From positions 360,050-424,049 of the forward strand of contig JAGFBZ010000712.1 in NCBI GenBank assembly GCA_018398805.1: 64,000 bases of DNA, read 5' to 3'. A program made the position numbers and the translations under genes. A model generated the notes under the pieces. The model did not search any database. It worked only from the letters and a program-made list of their open reading frames with translations, and was not told the origin of the DNA. This document shows, piece after piece, positions 11,001 to 20,343 of the stretch. This stretch comes from Hirundichthys speculiger. Lineage: Eukaryota > Chordata > Actinopteri > Beloniformes > Exocoetidae. Each line of letters opens with the position of its first letter. Within the stretch, counting starts at the first letter, position 1.

Positions 11001-14000
11001 ATAACATACCTTTATCACTCTTCATCTTCTGTAAAATTTTTTCTGTCACCTCTCTTGTCTTTGAGGTGTACATCTCTACCATCAGATCTACTGTGTCCAA
11101 TAAGCCTGCATTTTGCAGATAATACTTTTTCATTGATTCGAAACCATCTTTTGATTCATTTGCATTCAGCAGGTGCCAGTGGAAGTATTTTAGCTCCCCG
11201 GAGCCCAAATTCTCCAGAGTGTCCTTCAGCCAGAATTTTACCTCCTTTAAATAAATAAAAATAATAAACAAAAATTATCATCAATGAAATCTTGTTGACA
11301 ATGAAAGGCCAGCCAGACTTGGAACAAACTCAGCAATATCCAATAATTTAATTTAATTTAATAAATTCCCTTCAGGGATTAATAAAGTATTACTGAACTG
11401 AAATCTGAATACAGTGATCCCTTATTTTTCGCGGTTAATGGGAACTGGCGCCCCCCTGCGACAATCAAAACCTGCGATCTGGAGCCGTAGCCCCCCGAGC
11501 CTAAATAATGTGTTTAAAATATGTTTAAAAACCCCAAAAAAGTAGCAAGACACTGCAGCAAAACAAGACAAAGGCTCAACTGTGGTCTTTCTGTTACCTT
11601 CACAGCCTCTGGTCTCTGAACCGTAGTGAAGAAACCGCTGGTATTGTGCTATTTTTGGCTCGTAATTAGCGGCTAACACGCTAACAACAACAAAAGAAAC
11701 AGTCCGGTTTTCTCTGAATGGAACGAGTACTTTATTCTGACACTGCAGGAACTTGTAACATCACACAGGTTGTATTGTTGGGCTCCTGTCGGTTAACAGA
11801 GAATGTAAATCTATACACGCTGGGCTGCTGTTGATGCTCACTACACTTTACATCTAACCCCGTTTTCTTCTGCCGTCCCAAAACACACACTACATTACCC
11901 ATAAGGCCACACCATTACCCATAAGGCCACCTTCTTAAAGGGGCCATGCTGGCTCATAGCATTTCTTCACTGTGAGAGAACGCGCACAACATCCTGTGAT
12001 GTTTCCGTGATTTTTTAAAATGCTTTAAATTATATTATATATTTCTGAATAAAATCTGCGAAGCACTAAAACTACGGTACTCAAACCGCAAAGTGGCAAG
12101 GGATCACTGTATAATCCTCAGACTTAACATTCATGAAGACGCTAAACCAGTGTTCCTAACTCTGGTCCTTTAGGGCTGCTGCCCTGCATGTTTAAGATGT
12201 TTTCCTGCTCCAACAAACCAGATCTACTTCTGACAGCTGAAGAAGTTGAAAAAACACCTCGAACAGGCAGGAGGTTGTGATTTACAAAAACTTGGTAAAG
12301 TAAGACTTACAGCTTCGTCCCACACTGAGCAGATCACTGCCCGGCGCTCATCATGATCCTCAGAGATCACATTGTCAGGTGTTTGAAGCTGAATACTGCA
12401 GAAACGAGAATACTCAGGATAAACCTTCAGACGTCTCGCTGTGATTGGTTGTCAGATCCAAGGAGCGGATTCTAAAGACTTGATGTGAATTGATTAGATG
12501 TTGTCTACACGTGAGTACCTACGATGGAGTTTTAGGGCCACATTGAGAAAAAAAAATTGTGGACAATGATTTTTTTTTCCATTCCTCTCTTAGAGAATAA
12601 AGTTGAAATGCATTTTTCAGAATAAAGTTGTCTTAAAGATTTATTCAAACCATAAGTCACAAAATACACAAAAATAAGTCCAGTGTTAATGAGCTTATAC
12701 ATCAGAGTGGGCTTTAGCAACAAGGAAATTATTTCACTTTTATCATATAGACACAGTATTATAATAAGTATTTGTACTTTGAAGAGATTGTGTCAGAAAT
12801 TGTGCCCATTCAGAAAAAGAAACTACTGATTCTGGAATTCTAGAAACTGCATTTCAACTTTATTCTCAACATTTCAACTTTATTCTCAACATTTCAAATT
12901 TATCCTTGAAATTTCAACTTTATTCTCAACATTTCAACTTTATTCTCAACATTTCAACTTTATTTTTGAAATTTCAACTTTATTCTCAACATTTCTACTT
13001 TATTCTCAAAATTCCAACTTTATTCTCAACATTTCGACTTTATTCTCGAAATTTCAACTTTATTCTCAACATTTCGACTTTATTCTCGAAATTTCAACTT
13101 TATTCTCAACATTTCAACTTTACTCTCAACAGTCCCCACTGTCCCTATGTGCTTTACAGAGACCCAGATCATGACCCCCGAGCAAATATCATTAACTATA
13201 ATTATAATATTAAATCCAAATCAAGGATAATGGCAGGTTAATAAAAAAAACAAACTCCCACAGCAGGAGAAAAAAAAATCTAAAAAATGGATACAAAAAG
13301 AATTTGGAGAAGAGCGTTGGAAGAAAAGGCATATTTATTTAGCCAAAGAAACAGAATTTTACTGAAAATTGTAACACGTTGTATCTTATGTGATCCATTT
13401 TAATTCAACCATATTAATGGTTTACCCCAACTTTTTTTTCTTTGTTCATTACATTTTGTGTTTCTAAAGAGACAACAAATCAAAAAAGAAAAATAAGTAA
13501 ATAAATGTTAGTTATGTCTTACCTGTGAATAAAGGATGGATGTTCATTGTCGTGATCAGGAGCAGATTCAGGTTCACGTTCTGGTTCAGGTTCAAGAAAA
13601 CATTCTGGGTCAGGTGTGGATTCAGGTACCAGTTCAGATTCACACCAAGGTTCTGGTTCAGATGTAGACACAGATTCAGATCCTGGTTCAGATCCTGGTT
13701 GAGGTTTAGGTTCTGTTTCTGCCTCAAGTCCTGGTTCGCATCCAGGTTCACTTTCAGGAGCTGGTTCAGTTTCCAGTTCAGGTCCTGTTTGATGTTCAGG
13801 TTCTAGCCCAGGTCTTGGTTGGAATTCCGGTTCTAGCTCAGGTCTTGGTTGGAATTCTGGTTCTAGCTCAGGTCTTGGTTCAGATTCAGTTTCAGGTCTT
13901 GGTTCAGGTCCAGGCACATGTTCAGATCCAGGGGAGTCTGGTCTCTCAGAACTGTTAGAGAACAATGTTGAAGACCACATGGGACACAGAAACATTCATG

Positions 14001-15298
14001 AACAGGTCACTCGACTGATTGAAATGATATTGGACAAGTCTCTGGACACACAAAGTTCCAGTCACAAGTCTGAACAAACCAACTCTTTTGAGATCAATAA
14101 TCTGGACAAATTCATAGAATAGTACTGCTCAAACAGCAGCTTGTTGCAGCAGCGCTGCTAAAACAGTCTTAGCATTTTTCTGTTAAAATGTGATGTTTTT
14201 CGATCCTGTTTAAATGATTTTCTGCTTCAAGGTCAAATATTATGCTTTTCCTGACTTTCAATGGTTCAAAGTTTTCCAAAAACTAGCCAACTGCTGACCA
14301 GAATAAGATCCGATAAACAGATGAATTAAAGAGATGGTGGTCAAGTATGTAGAGCAGAATAAAAATGGAGAACAAAACTGTTAGAGTGGACTGCTGAACG
14401 GTGAATTCAGTGCCTCCCGAAACAGATAAATCATTCAGACGTACCAGAGAGTGCAGCACCAGGACAGACATGCTGAGATGGGATTGGTGGATGTGCTGCT
14501 GGGATCAGGTTCAGGTCCAGAAGAATGCTGAGTACCCTGCTGTCTTCTACTGTCACACAAAAATGAGGATGAATGATGCTGCAGCGACGCACAAAGTCCA
14601 GAAGTATCTGTACAGTAATGGAGTTTTTATGATTTTACTTTCAGTTTATAATTTAGGAGGTTTTAAAAAAGGGGCATTTTAAGCAAGGTTTATCCATCTT
14701 TAGGTGCTCAAAGCATGTAGGGAAAGTGACATAACTGTAAATATATCAATGATAGTTGGAACCCTCTGGAGTCCAAGCCATAGACATCGTCAGATTCTGA
14801 GTTTCCTCTCTGTTGGACCTTCATATCAGCAGCTTTTGTTTTGTCTTCAGCTGCTGAAAAGCAGTGGATTGAGATCCAGCAACTCACTTGGTCATTGAGG
14901 AATATTATATTTCTTTACCGTCAAAATGTCTTGAGTTGCTTTCTCAGTATGTTTAAGGCCATTGTTCATCTGCCCTTTTGTTGAATTTGACAATTATGTC
15001 TACCTTCTCCAGAGTTTTCTTGACTTCTGCTGATGCTGTTTTCCAGGTCTTCTGATGTTTCTTTCTTTTTAAGAAGGCTCCAAACTGTTGATTTGGTTGC
15101 ACTTAAGGCTTTTGATATCGCTCTTATATATTTATGTTGGTGTATGAAGACAAAATCATGAAAACTGTTGCTCTCCAAATAATTCTGGACTTCACTGTAA
15201 GTGTTGAGCTCTGAAAGTCAGAGACGCTTGTCTCACCTCTGAGCGTTTTGGTCCTGAAGCAGAGGAGCTCTCTCGTCTCCGACCTCACACTGATCCAT
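4565..15298 (-). CDS. PYD-CARD-BEN fusion protein (ASC-like adaptor with DNA-binding-type tail)
   Basis: Minus-strand exon chain: 15298-15237, 13951-13523, 12395-12311, 11244-11010, 10905-10846, 9023-8742, 7652-7501, 5819-5603, 4677-4565. All borders are GT-AG, every phase agrees, and the sum is 1635 nt (544 codons plus stop). Domain order: NLR-type leader starting MDQCEVGDERAP, about 140 residues of Glu/Pro repeats, a 28-residue linker, PYD (about 78 residues), a 20-residue linker, CARD (about 94), a Pro/Thr linker (50), BEN (about 110). PYD and CARD together mark an ASC-like inflammasome adaptor that would assemble filaments in the cytosol. BEN domains are known from chromatin and viral proteins as DNA or protein binders. 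The fusion is not one I recognise. Its introns carry many transposons, but none breaks an exon. The alternative is an ASC-like gene and a BEN gene that are transcribed separately; matching phases across all eight junctions argue against that. Confidence 0.72.
4848..4938. repeat. Three tandem copies of a 30-bp unit
   Basis: Unit gggtaactgagtagcagaac plus aatgcatgct, three near-perfect copies, in the last intron of the PYD-CARD-BEN gene. The lack of divergence between copies indicates recent slippage. Confidence 0.85.
5603..5819 (-). CDS. BEN domain exon (N-terminal two thirds)
   Basis: 217 nt, phase 0 to 1. Encodes VPLMPGWDVKVQRLKLKCLR at the start, then LAVLIYGKETLSNSSLTGRQ and KPPLDNTKLKAIF, the characteristic BEN core (a hydrophobic helix, then L-SSLTGR-S and KP-LD--KL-AI). 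Its acceptor lies only about 18 bp from the edge of a transposon (5838-7165). Confidence 0.75.
5838..7165. mobile_element. DNA transposon/MITE with AGGGCTGTCAA termini, nested repeats inside
   Basis: Starts agggctgtcaaagttaacgc and ends ttgacagccct, with AATT on both sides (5834-5837 and 7166-7169). Inside are a poly-C run (6269-6294), a TA microsatellite (about 6351-6380) and a minus-strand LINE tail (6467-6960). It fills most of the intron upstream of the first BEN exon. Confidence 0.7.
6467..6960 (-). mobile_element. 3' fragment of a CR1/L2/Rex-type LINE
   Basis: The minus strand encodes PYKPTWTLRTSGSGLLL and FYAPKIWTSLPEDVRQT, the conserved C-terminal tail of CR1/L2/Rex-type reverse transcriptases. 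The end carries the common fish repeat phrase aaggcaattcaaagtgcttt. Heavily 5'-truncated and nested in the element at 5838-7165. Confidence 0.6.
7501..7652 (-). CDS. Linker exon between CARD and BEN
   Basis: 152 nt, acceptor cctttacag, donor atg|gtaaat, phase 1 to 0. Reads ELPAVVPTLKEIVEKIRSQI then a Thr/Pro-rich stretch ending NPDDM. The first 18 residues look helical and the rest disordered. Phases agree with both neighbours. Confidence 0.6.
7985..8033. repeat. Homopolymer pair, about 31 C then 18 A
   Basis: Uninterrupted poly-C directly followed by poly-A. Length is likely polymorphic or assembly-sensitive. Intronic. Confidence 0.9.
8742..9023 (-). CDS. CARD exon of the PYD-CARD-BEN gene
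   Basis: 282 nt, acceptor ttcctgtag, donor gtcagt, phase 1-1. Encodes EEELSKMMSDFVKKVSKETL, then LMQVLVTEKVFNDLEM, ASCFVDIVTEKGDEACKKVI and HLQTINPSLSSELDL. The six-helix spacing and the final NPSLSSELDL match the C-terminal CARD of fish ASC-like adaptors (compare the D/N-P-x-L end of that family). Confidence 0.8.
9108..9967. mobile_element. DNA element with AGGGCTGGGCAA termini
   Basis: Left end tagggctgggcaacgatta, right end taacttgcccaaccctag, imperfect inverted termini. A reversed, rearranged relative of its two ends lies at 60.32-60.56 and 61.0-61.29 kb. Intron of the PYD-CARD-BEN gene. Confidence 0.6.
9988..10464. mobile_element. PIF/Harbinger-like MITE with TAA target duplication
   Basis: Perfect 15-bp terminal repeats agcctgatttatgct / agcataaatcaggct, flanked on both sides by TAA (9985-9987 and 10465-10467). 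A 3-bp TWA duplication is the hallmark of PIF/Harbinger insertion. 477 bp, no transposase. Confidence 0.8.
10846..10905 (-). CDS. Short linker exon between PYD and CARD
   Basis: 60 nt, acceptor ccccaacag, donor gtaaag, phase 1-1, encoding EKRLPKVVPQNDSDFPTAAT. A short flexible linker at this place is normal in ASC-type adaptors. Confidence 0.6.
11010..11244 (-). CDS. Pyrin domain (PYD) exon of the PYD-CARD-BEN gene
   Basis: 235 nt, phase 0 to 1. Encodes EVKFWLKDTLENLGSGELKY, FHWHLL, then GFESMKKYYLQNAGLLDTVD, LMVEMYT and EVTEKILQKM. The L--TLENLG--ELK-F-WHL start and the LVD-M---Y end are diagnostic of PYD death-fold domains. Similar in sequence to the PYD of the caspase at 42130-42388. Confidence 0.8.
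11412..12109. mobile_element. Tigger/mariner-type element with TA target duplication
   Basis: Left end cagtgatcccttatttttcg, right end gggatcactg, flanked by TA on both sides. The termini are partly degenerate inverted repeats. About 700 bp, no intact transposase frame. Intronic. Confidence 0.7.
12311..12395 (-). CDS. Linker exon upstream of the PYD
   Basis: 85 nt, acceptor gtttctgcag, donor gtaagt, phase 2 to 0. Encodes IQLQTPDNVISEDHDERRAV and ICSVWDEA. Joins the Glu/Pro-rich exon (ag|t) to the PYD exon without breaking the frame. Confidence 0.6.
12846..13130. repeat. Minisatellite of a 20-bp unit
   Basis: About fourteen copies of atttcaactttattctcaac with small changes (aac/gaa, a/g). 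The open frame across it is a consequence of the repeat, not a gene. It lies in an intron. Confidence 0.9.
13523..13951 (-). CDS. Glu/Pro-rich repeat exon
   Basis: 429 nt, acceptor tctctaacag, donor gtaaga, phase 2-2. Begins SERPDSPGSEHVPGPEPRPE and continues in short imperfect repeats such as PRPELEPEFQ. SERPDSPG directly after the leader exon is the usual second-exon start of fish NLRs. An alternative start codon sits at 13995, 44 bases before the acceptor. Low complexity makes length variation likely. Confidence 0.55.
14900..15195 (-). mobile_element. Tc1-family transposase N-terminal fragment
   Basis: The minus strand reads AISKALSATKSTVWSLLKKK followed by remnants of the second helix-turn-helix, as in Tc1 transposases (AI-KALGV-KSTV). 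Truncated and out of context, in the first intron of the PYD-CARD-BEN gene. Confidence 0.55.
15237..15298 (-). CDS. First coding exon, NLR-type leader
   Basis: Acceptor gtttcgcag one base before ATG, donor gtgaga, phase 2. Encodes MDQCEVGDERAPLLQDQNAQ. Fish NLRC3-like and NLRP-like genes very commonly start with this type of MDQCE...AQ exon. The exon therefore suggests that the PYD-CARD-BEN gene took its 5' end from an NLR. Confidence 0.6.
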
Positions 15299-15722
15299 GC
15301 TGCGAAACGCACATCAGCTCACACAATTTCTGCCGTCATCTGCAGAGGAAACACAGATCATCTAACTGCACATCAACTCAACAAACAACACAAACAAACA
15401 ACCAAAAAGAACAAAAAAACAAAAAGACTCTTTAGAACAGTCATTCCCAAATTTCAGAGTACCATGGCCCGATTTGAAATGTGAATCCTCCAAACAAATG
15501 TGTTGTTTGGGGGGGGGGGGCAGTTGTGGGAAGAGCATCAGAAGGCATAACATTTCCAGGAGAGTTGAGATAGAAGCCAGCCTTCCAAGGCCAGCTTCAC
15601 TTCGGGGGAGCCAAATATTGATAACAGTAGATTGTTTCGGTCAGGCTGACTTGAGATTTCGTCTGCTTTAGAGTCCTTGCTGGTTTCATCTCGGTGGGAG
15701 TCAATCCAAAATGTCAGAATCA

Positions 15723-16293
15723 AGGTCAGTTCTCCCTGAGCTGTGCCTGCAACATCTCCAAGTTCAAATCCATTTTGCCAATGAGTTCAAAAATCATCAC
15801 TAGTCTGTGATTGATATCAGGAATCACATCCAGTTTCTGATTCAGCTCACCAAGAATAGCAGTCTGAGTGTTCACAGCCCGGCTCACTCCAACACACACG
15901 GCAGGCAGGTTGACGGTGTCCAGGATGGCAGCTTCCTTTTCATTAATATTCCGACACAGCAGGTATCCGCCAACTCTAAAAAGCAGAAATCCTGTGATCA
16001 TAAATCCAAATAGGTACACATCTTTAGCATCCTCAATTAACAGAGGAGCCAGACATCCTAGTCTCCATTTTCCCCATGGGTCCTGAACATCCAGCTGCTA
16101 ATGTTCCATCAGGACAAGATGGCTCTCCTGTGCCTTGTCTTCTCGTCAAGAAAATGTGATCAATTGCATTGAGAGACCAGCTGACCACATCCATGGTTAG
16201 AGATTTGAATATTATGCCGAGTGAGGCTCCAAAAAGCACAGACAAGAGGAGCAGCAGGGACAGATAGCAATGCAACGTAACCAAATACATCAT
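15723..16293 (-). pseudogene. Unrecognised membrane-protein gene, frameshifted copy 1
   Basis: Starts ATG-ATG with a signal-like segment (MMYLVTLHCYLSLLLLLSVL), then FGASLGIIFKSLTMDVVSW and QGTGEPSCPDGTLAA. Near 16090 the frame is lost by one base. The next frame continues through a membrane segment (YLFGFMITGFLLF) and a heptad-like tail (ILGELNQKLDVIPDINHRL) to a stop at 15726. A second copy at 32.93-33.97 kb supports the joined reading. No family recognised. It could be a real gene with a sequencing error or a recent pseudogene. Confidence 0.5.
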
Positions 16294-16299
16294 GTAAGA

Positions 16300-17940
16300 G
16301 ACATCGGCTTTAGGAAGATTGTGTAACTTGGTGATAACTTGTCAATGATGTATACAAAGGTTCGAGCAGTATCTATCGTCCTAAAATGAAACAATATTTT
16401 CCATTTTTGTTTTAAAACGGTTACGAGTTACAAGTTGAGCAGCTACTCGTGTTTGTTTTTTTAAAGTGAAAGTTTAATTTTGATACGATTTTGACTGCTA
16501 ATGTTTTAGTAAGAAAATCATAAGATTTTGTGAAATTATTTTAATGTATGTGTTTTTTGGACATTTGTACACCAGTTAAGAACACTGCGATAATATTGTA
16601 CACCGTGATAATTTGGTCACTATAATCGAGATATCAAATTTTCCATATCGTTACATCTCTAATGTGTAAGAAAGTTCAATGGTTGTTATTGACATTTATT
16701 TTTCTTAACTGTGCTGCTAAATACATTAAGGCCTAGTTTTTTACTGCATTTTATGCATTTTTTTTAAAAATCTATGAATGTATGTGCAATTCAAAATGCA
16801 GATTTGAGAGAAACTGTCTTTTGATAAATATCTTAAGTACATATATGTATGATTTTTGTTATTTGGAAATTGTTGAGGTACATTTTTGACGTAAAGTGCA
16901 CAATATTATCCAAACATATTTACACAAGCAGACAGCCTGAGTGTATTGCTGATCACCGTTCAATTTGATGGGCTGTGAAAAAGCAGAAGTAGAGATATTA
17001 TAACAAAATAACAATATTATATAGTGTAATAAAACACAGTTCTTAATGTAGATTGTGCTTGCACAAAATACCTCACATGTTCTTGTACAAAGATGTGCAC
17101 TTACTTGGCCTCATGCATGAAATGTGAGCAGAGTGAAATTTACTTTGGTATTCATGAAAATGTTTGCAGTTCCAAACTTTTTGTAGGTACAAATAAAATC
17201 TACTCCTGCCTCCAACTATGTGTAGAGCTGCATTCAACAAGGAGAGACATAAACATCACACTTTCCTAAATGGTGGTTCCTCTGTGGGTTTAGGCTAATT
17301 AATGAGCTTTCTGAGCTCACTCCCAACCTGCGATCATTTGGTATTCATTAACATACACACCTTCTTACAAACAAATCCGAGTTTTACGCAGCCTTCATTA
17401 ATCCAGAGCACATTTTTATTAAGTATGTGGTTTTTATAAATCTATTCACCAATTTATGAATATTTCATGAATAAGGTCCACTGACGCTGTAAAAAGTGCT
17501 TTTCAATGACCGTAGCATGTCTGTTTTTTTATAAAAGTCAGAACTTTGCAGATATTCTGTTACAGATACTGTTGCAGATATTCAAAACGACATTGTCAAT
17601 GCTCTAAACGCGGTTATTTTCCCACCGTTTCATTACAATGCATACCTATGGTAGTGAGTTTTGCCCCTCTAGGCTTGCCATACCTTTTGCCCGACTTTGC
17701 AACTTGGACAGATTCTGACAAAAATGGAACGAACCACAAGCTTTCTCTCAGTTTTTGAGTTGGATTTCTGACTTAAGAGGGCGTTTTAAGTTGTGTTCAG
17801 ATGTTTCAGTTGAAACTGTTTTCTTGCCCGTGTATGAAACACTCGATCTTTTTAATTGGAGCTGTTGGAGCTTCATACGAGGCTCCAACAGCTGGAGAGC
17901 AGCAGAAAGGAAAGAAACCAGATGATGAAAGACTCATATG
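16300..17940. other. AT-rich stretch without a supported gene
   Basis: I see only short random ORFs and decayed repeats here. No domain or plausible exon chain is visible. Confidence 0.5.
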
Positions 17941-17951
17941 AGATGTCTCAC

Positions 17952-17990
17952 CTGCTCTGAATAAACTGCTGGTCCTTCAATCGTTCCCAT
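17952..17990 (-). CDS. Orphan first exon, duplicate of the caspase first exon
   Basis: ATG to donor gtgaga, phase 0, encoding MGTIEGPAVYSEQ. It differs from the caspase first exon at 42504-42542 by P-A versus P-V at one residue, and about 250 bp upstream is also conserved. No phase-0 partner exon was found downstream. It looks like the relic of a caspase-type gene once present in this unit, or an unused alternative leader. Confidence 0.55.
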
Positions 17991-18240
17991 GAAATAAGAA
18001 CCGAACTTACAGCTAACAAGTACGCAAACGAGTACTACAGCCACAGAAGTGTAAAAAAACACAACCAGACATCGAAGGACAAGCCTCCATCTGACCATTG
18101 GACTCTGTCAAAGATAAGAACTGTTTCCAGGAATTATCCACGGCCCCTCCCATCAGTTTTTCTTAACTGTGTCTTAATTTCTTCCTGGTTCATTCTCAAC
18201 GGACGTTGATGAATTCAGGAAAACAATCCAATTTATAATC
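17991..18240 (-). promoter_or_regulatory. Conserved upstream region shared with the caspase gene
   Basis: Nearly base-for-base match to 42543-42770 over some 230 bp directly upstream of the two duplicated first exons. This is the likely promoter and 5' UTR of the ancestral effector gene. No TATA box or defined factor site is asserted. Confidence 0.4.
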
Positions 18241-19439
18241 CATGTAATGATCCAAATCATTCATCTTCAAAATCTAATTCATAAAACAATTAATTCCATT
18301 TTATAATCAATTTAATTTCAACTGAATTAAATTTCAAAATTCGTGTACTGCCAGTATAGACTCCAGCAGATCCCTGTTACCCGGCATAGGATTAAGCGGG
18401 CATAGATAATGGATGGATGTACTGCCAGTTCATAAAAATAGCTGATTTAAAGAGCCCAACAGATTACATTGTTTCATCAAGCAAGCATGAGGCGACAGTG
18501 GGGAGGAGAAAACCTGGTAAACGGGAATGAGAAAAAAAAAAAAAAAAAACTCCAACAGACCCAGAACCCAACACTGACAGAAAGTTTATTCCTCAAATTT
18601 TAATACGTAATAATTAAAACAGATGAGCCTAGCTTCACTTGTTATGAACAAGACAACGTCACGTTTTTGTGTTGAGATATTAAATCTCTCCGTATTCTCC
18701 GTAGCATTGGCTGACGTATGACTTAAAGTGTGAAAACTGTAAAATTCCCAAAGTTTTGACAGAAGCTACACTGCTACCACAACCCTTCAGCTTGGCAATG
18801 CTTTACGTCACTTCATTCAAAGAATTCAGAGAAAAAGAGTAAAGAGTAAGAGCAAAATCCACGTTCAGTCAGCTAAGTGAGATTCAACTTTCCTCTTTAC
18901 GGGAAAGAAAAATCCATATTTGTTTAACCCCCTCGGAAAATTTTCAGTGCTGCCAAAACGTGTTGTTGGTGCTGTTACTAGCAGCATACATACTGTCTTA
19001 GCGCTCACTTACACATTCATGTTGGGTTCATTGTGTCGTGGTGGCAGCTTTGCATTTGTCAGAATTTTCAAGCGTAGACAGTCAGATCACGGCTGTACAG
19101 CTCACACTTATCTTCGTCTAGTGTCACTGAAATCACTTACAAATATTCAGGTGAAACCATGTTTTCAATTTGACTTTTTTTTTGGGGAGGGGGGGGGTCC
19201 ATTTTTGCAAAATCACTGAAATACATTGTTCACAGAAAATTTCCTTTATTGTGGATTTAATGAAATTGACACATAACGCACCATATATTTGGTTGGTTGT
19301 ATCTACCTTTTCAGCAGCCATCACAGAGTCTCTGGAAATATTCCTCTGCTTGTGTATTTGTTAACTCCTGTTGTCAGAATTCACTTAAATTTTATGGTCT
19401 CATGAATTGATTGCTACTTTTTTTTTAGAATATTGTGTT

Positions 19440-19740
19440 CAGGATTGCACTTCAAGAGGTTAGTGGTATTTTATGGTCAATGTGCATCTTCCAGAGCCAG
19501 GTCATGATGCTACCATCACCATGTTTAACAGCTGCTCCAGTGCTCTGGTGGGTTGAATGATTTATGTTTCTTCGTCCAAACAAAAAAACTCTCATCACTG
19601 TGATCAGATAATCAATAAAATTTGGCTTTAGCTCAGGTAACCGTACTTTAATATCTCTCTGATTTCTCCTGACACAAGTCTGTCCCATCTGCAGTAAACT
19701 AACTGCAGCTGAGAGGAACCATGTCTAGGTTAACATGACT
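19440..19740 (-). mobile_element. Tc1 fragment in duplicated block
   Basis: The minus strand carries VKHGDGSIMTWLWK, a decayed Tc1 transposase motif. The paralogous fragment is at 45.17-45.89 kb, where it is split by a solo LTR. Confidence 0.55.
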
Positions 19741-19792
19741 TTCAGAAAAGATACAGATGTTCACCATCTGTCACAGGAAAAAATAAATAAGT

Positions 19793-20343
19793 TCAGACAG
19801 AAGAAGGACACAGAGAGACTGAGGAACCAGAGCTGGACCAATACCCAAACCCAAATCCAGGATACAGAGGTTCAGTGAATGTGGTGTTGAAGGTGTGGAG
19901 GTGGATCAGTCTGTCAGAGACGACTTCATAGAAGGACAGAGTTCCAGCAGGACAGTCCACATACACTGCTACTCTGTTAGAGACTGAGGAAGAGGAGCAG
20001 GATGATGCCTCTTTGTAGTTGTGCCAGACAGAGTACCGACCACCATCTAAGCAGTTCAGGCTCCAGGACTGATCATTCCATCCAAACACAGACTCACTGA
20101 AGCCTCCTTTCCTGCTGATTCTTCTGTAAGTAACTGATACTTCAGCTCCTCCTCTCCACTCCACCTCCCAGTAACAGCGACCAGTCAGACCATCGCTACA
20201 CAGCAGCTGACGGCACATGTGAAACCTGTCCAGGTGATCAGGATACAACTGATTCTCCTGCACACGTGTCGCCTTTCTGTTGTCCTCAGACAGCTGGATG
20301 TTGTTGTTTACTGTGTTTGTGTCGATGGTGAGGTCACAGGAAT
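19793..20343 (-). CDS. PRY-SPRY (B30.2) exon of NLR copy A
   Basis: 551 nt, acceptor tccttcag, phase 1 entry, ends in a stop. Reads [63 protein letters not shown]. These are the standard PRY and SPRY strands of fish NLRs and TRIMs. Six residues differ from copy B. Confidence 0.92.

Noticed and set aside
12906..13241. 111-aa plus ORF rich in FILNIS/LYSQHF
   Set aside because: It is produced by the 20-bp minisatellite reading open; not a protein.
13525..13806. Plus ORF rich in Phe/Arg opposite the Glu/Pro exon
   Set aside because: Antisense shadow of the repeat exon.
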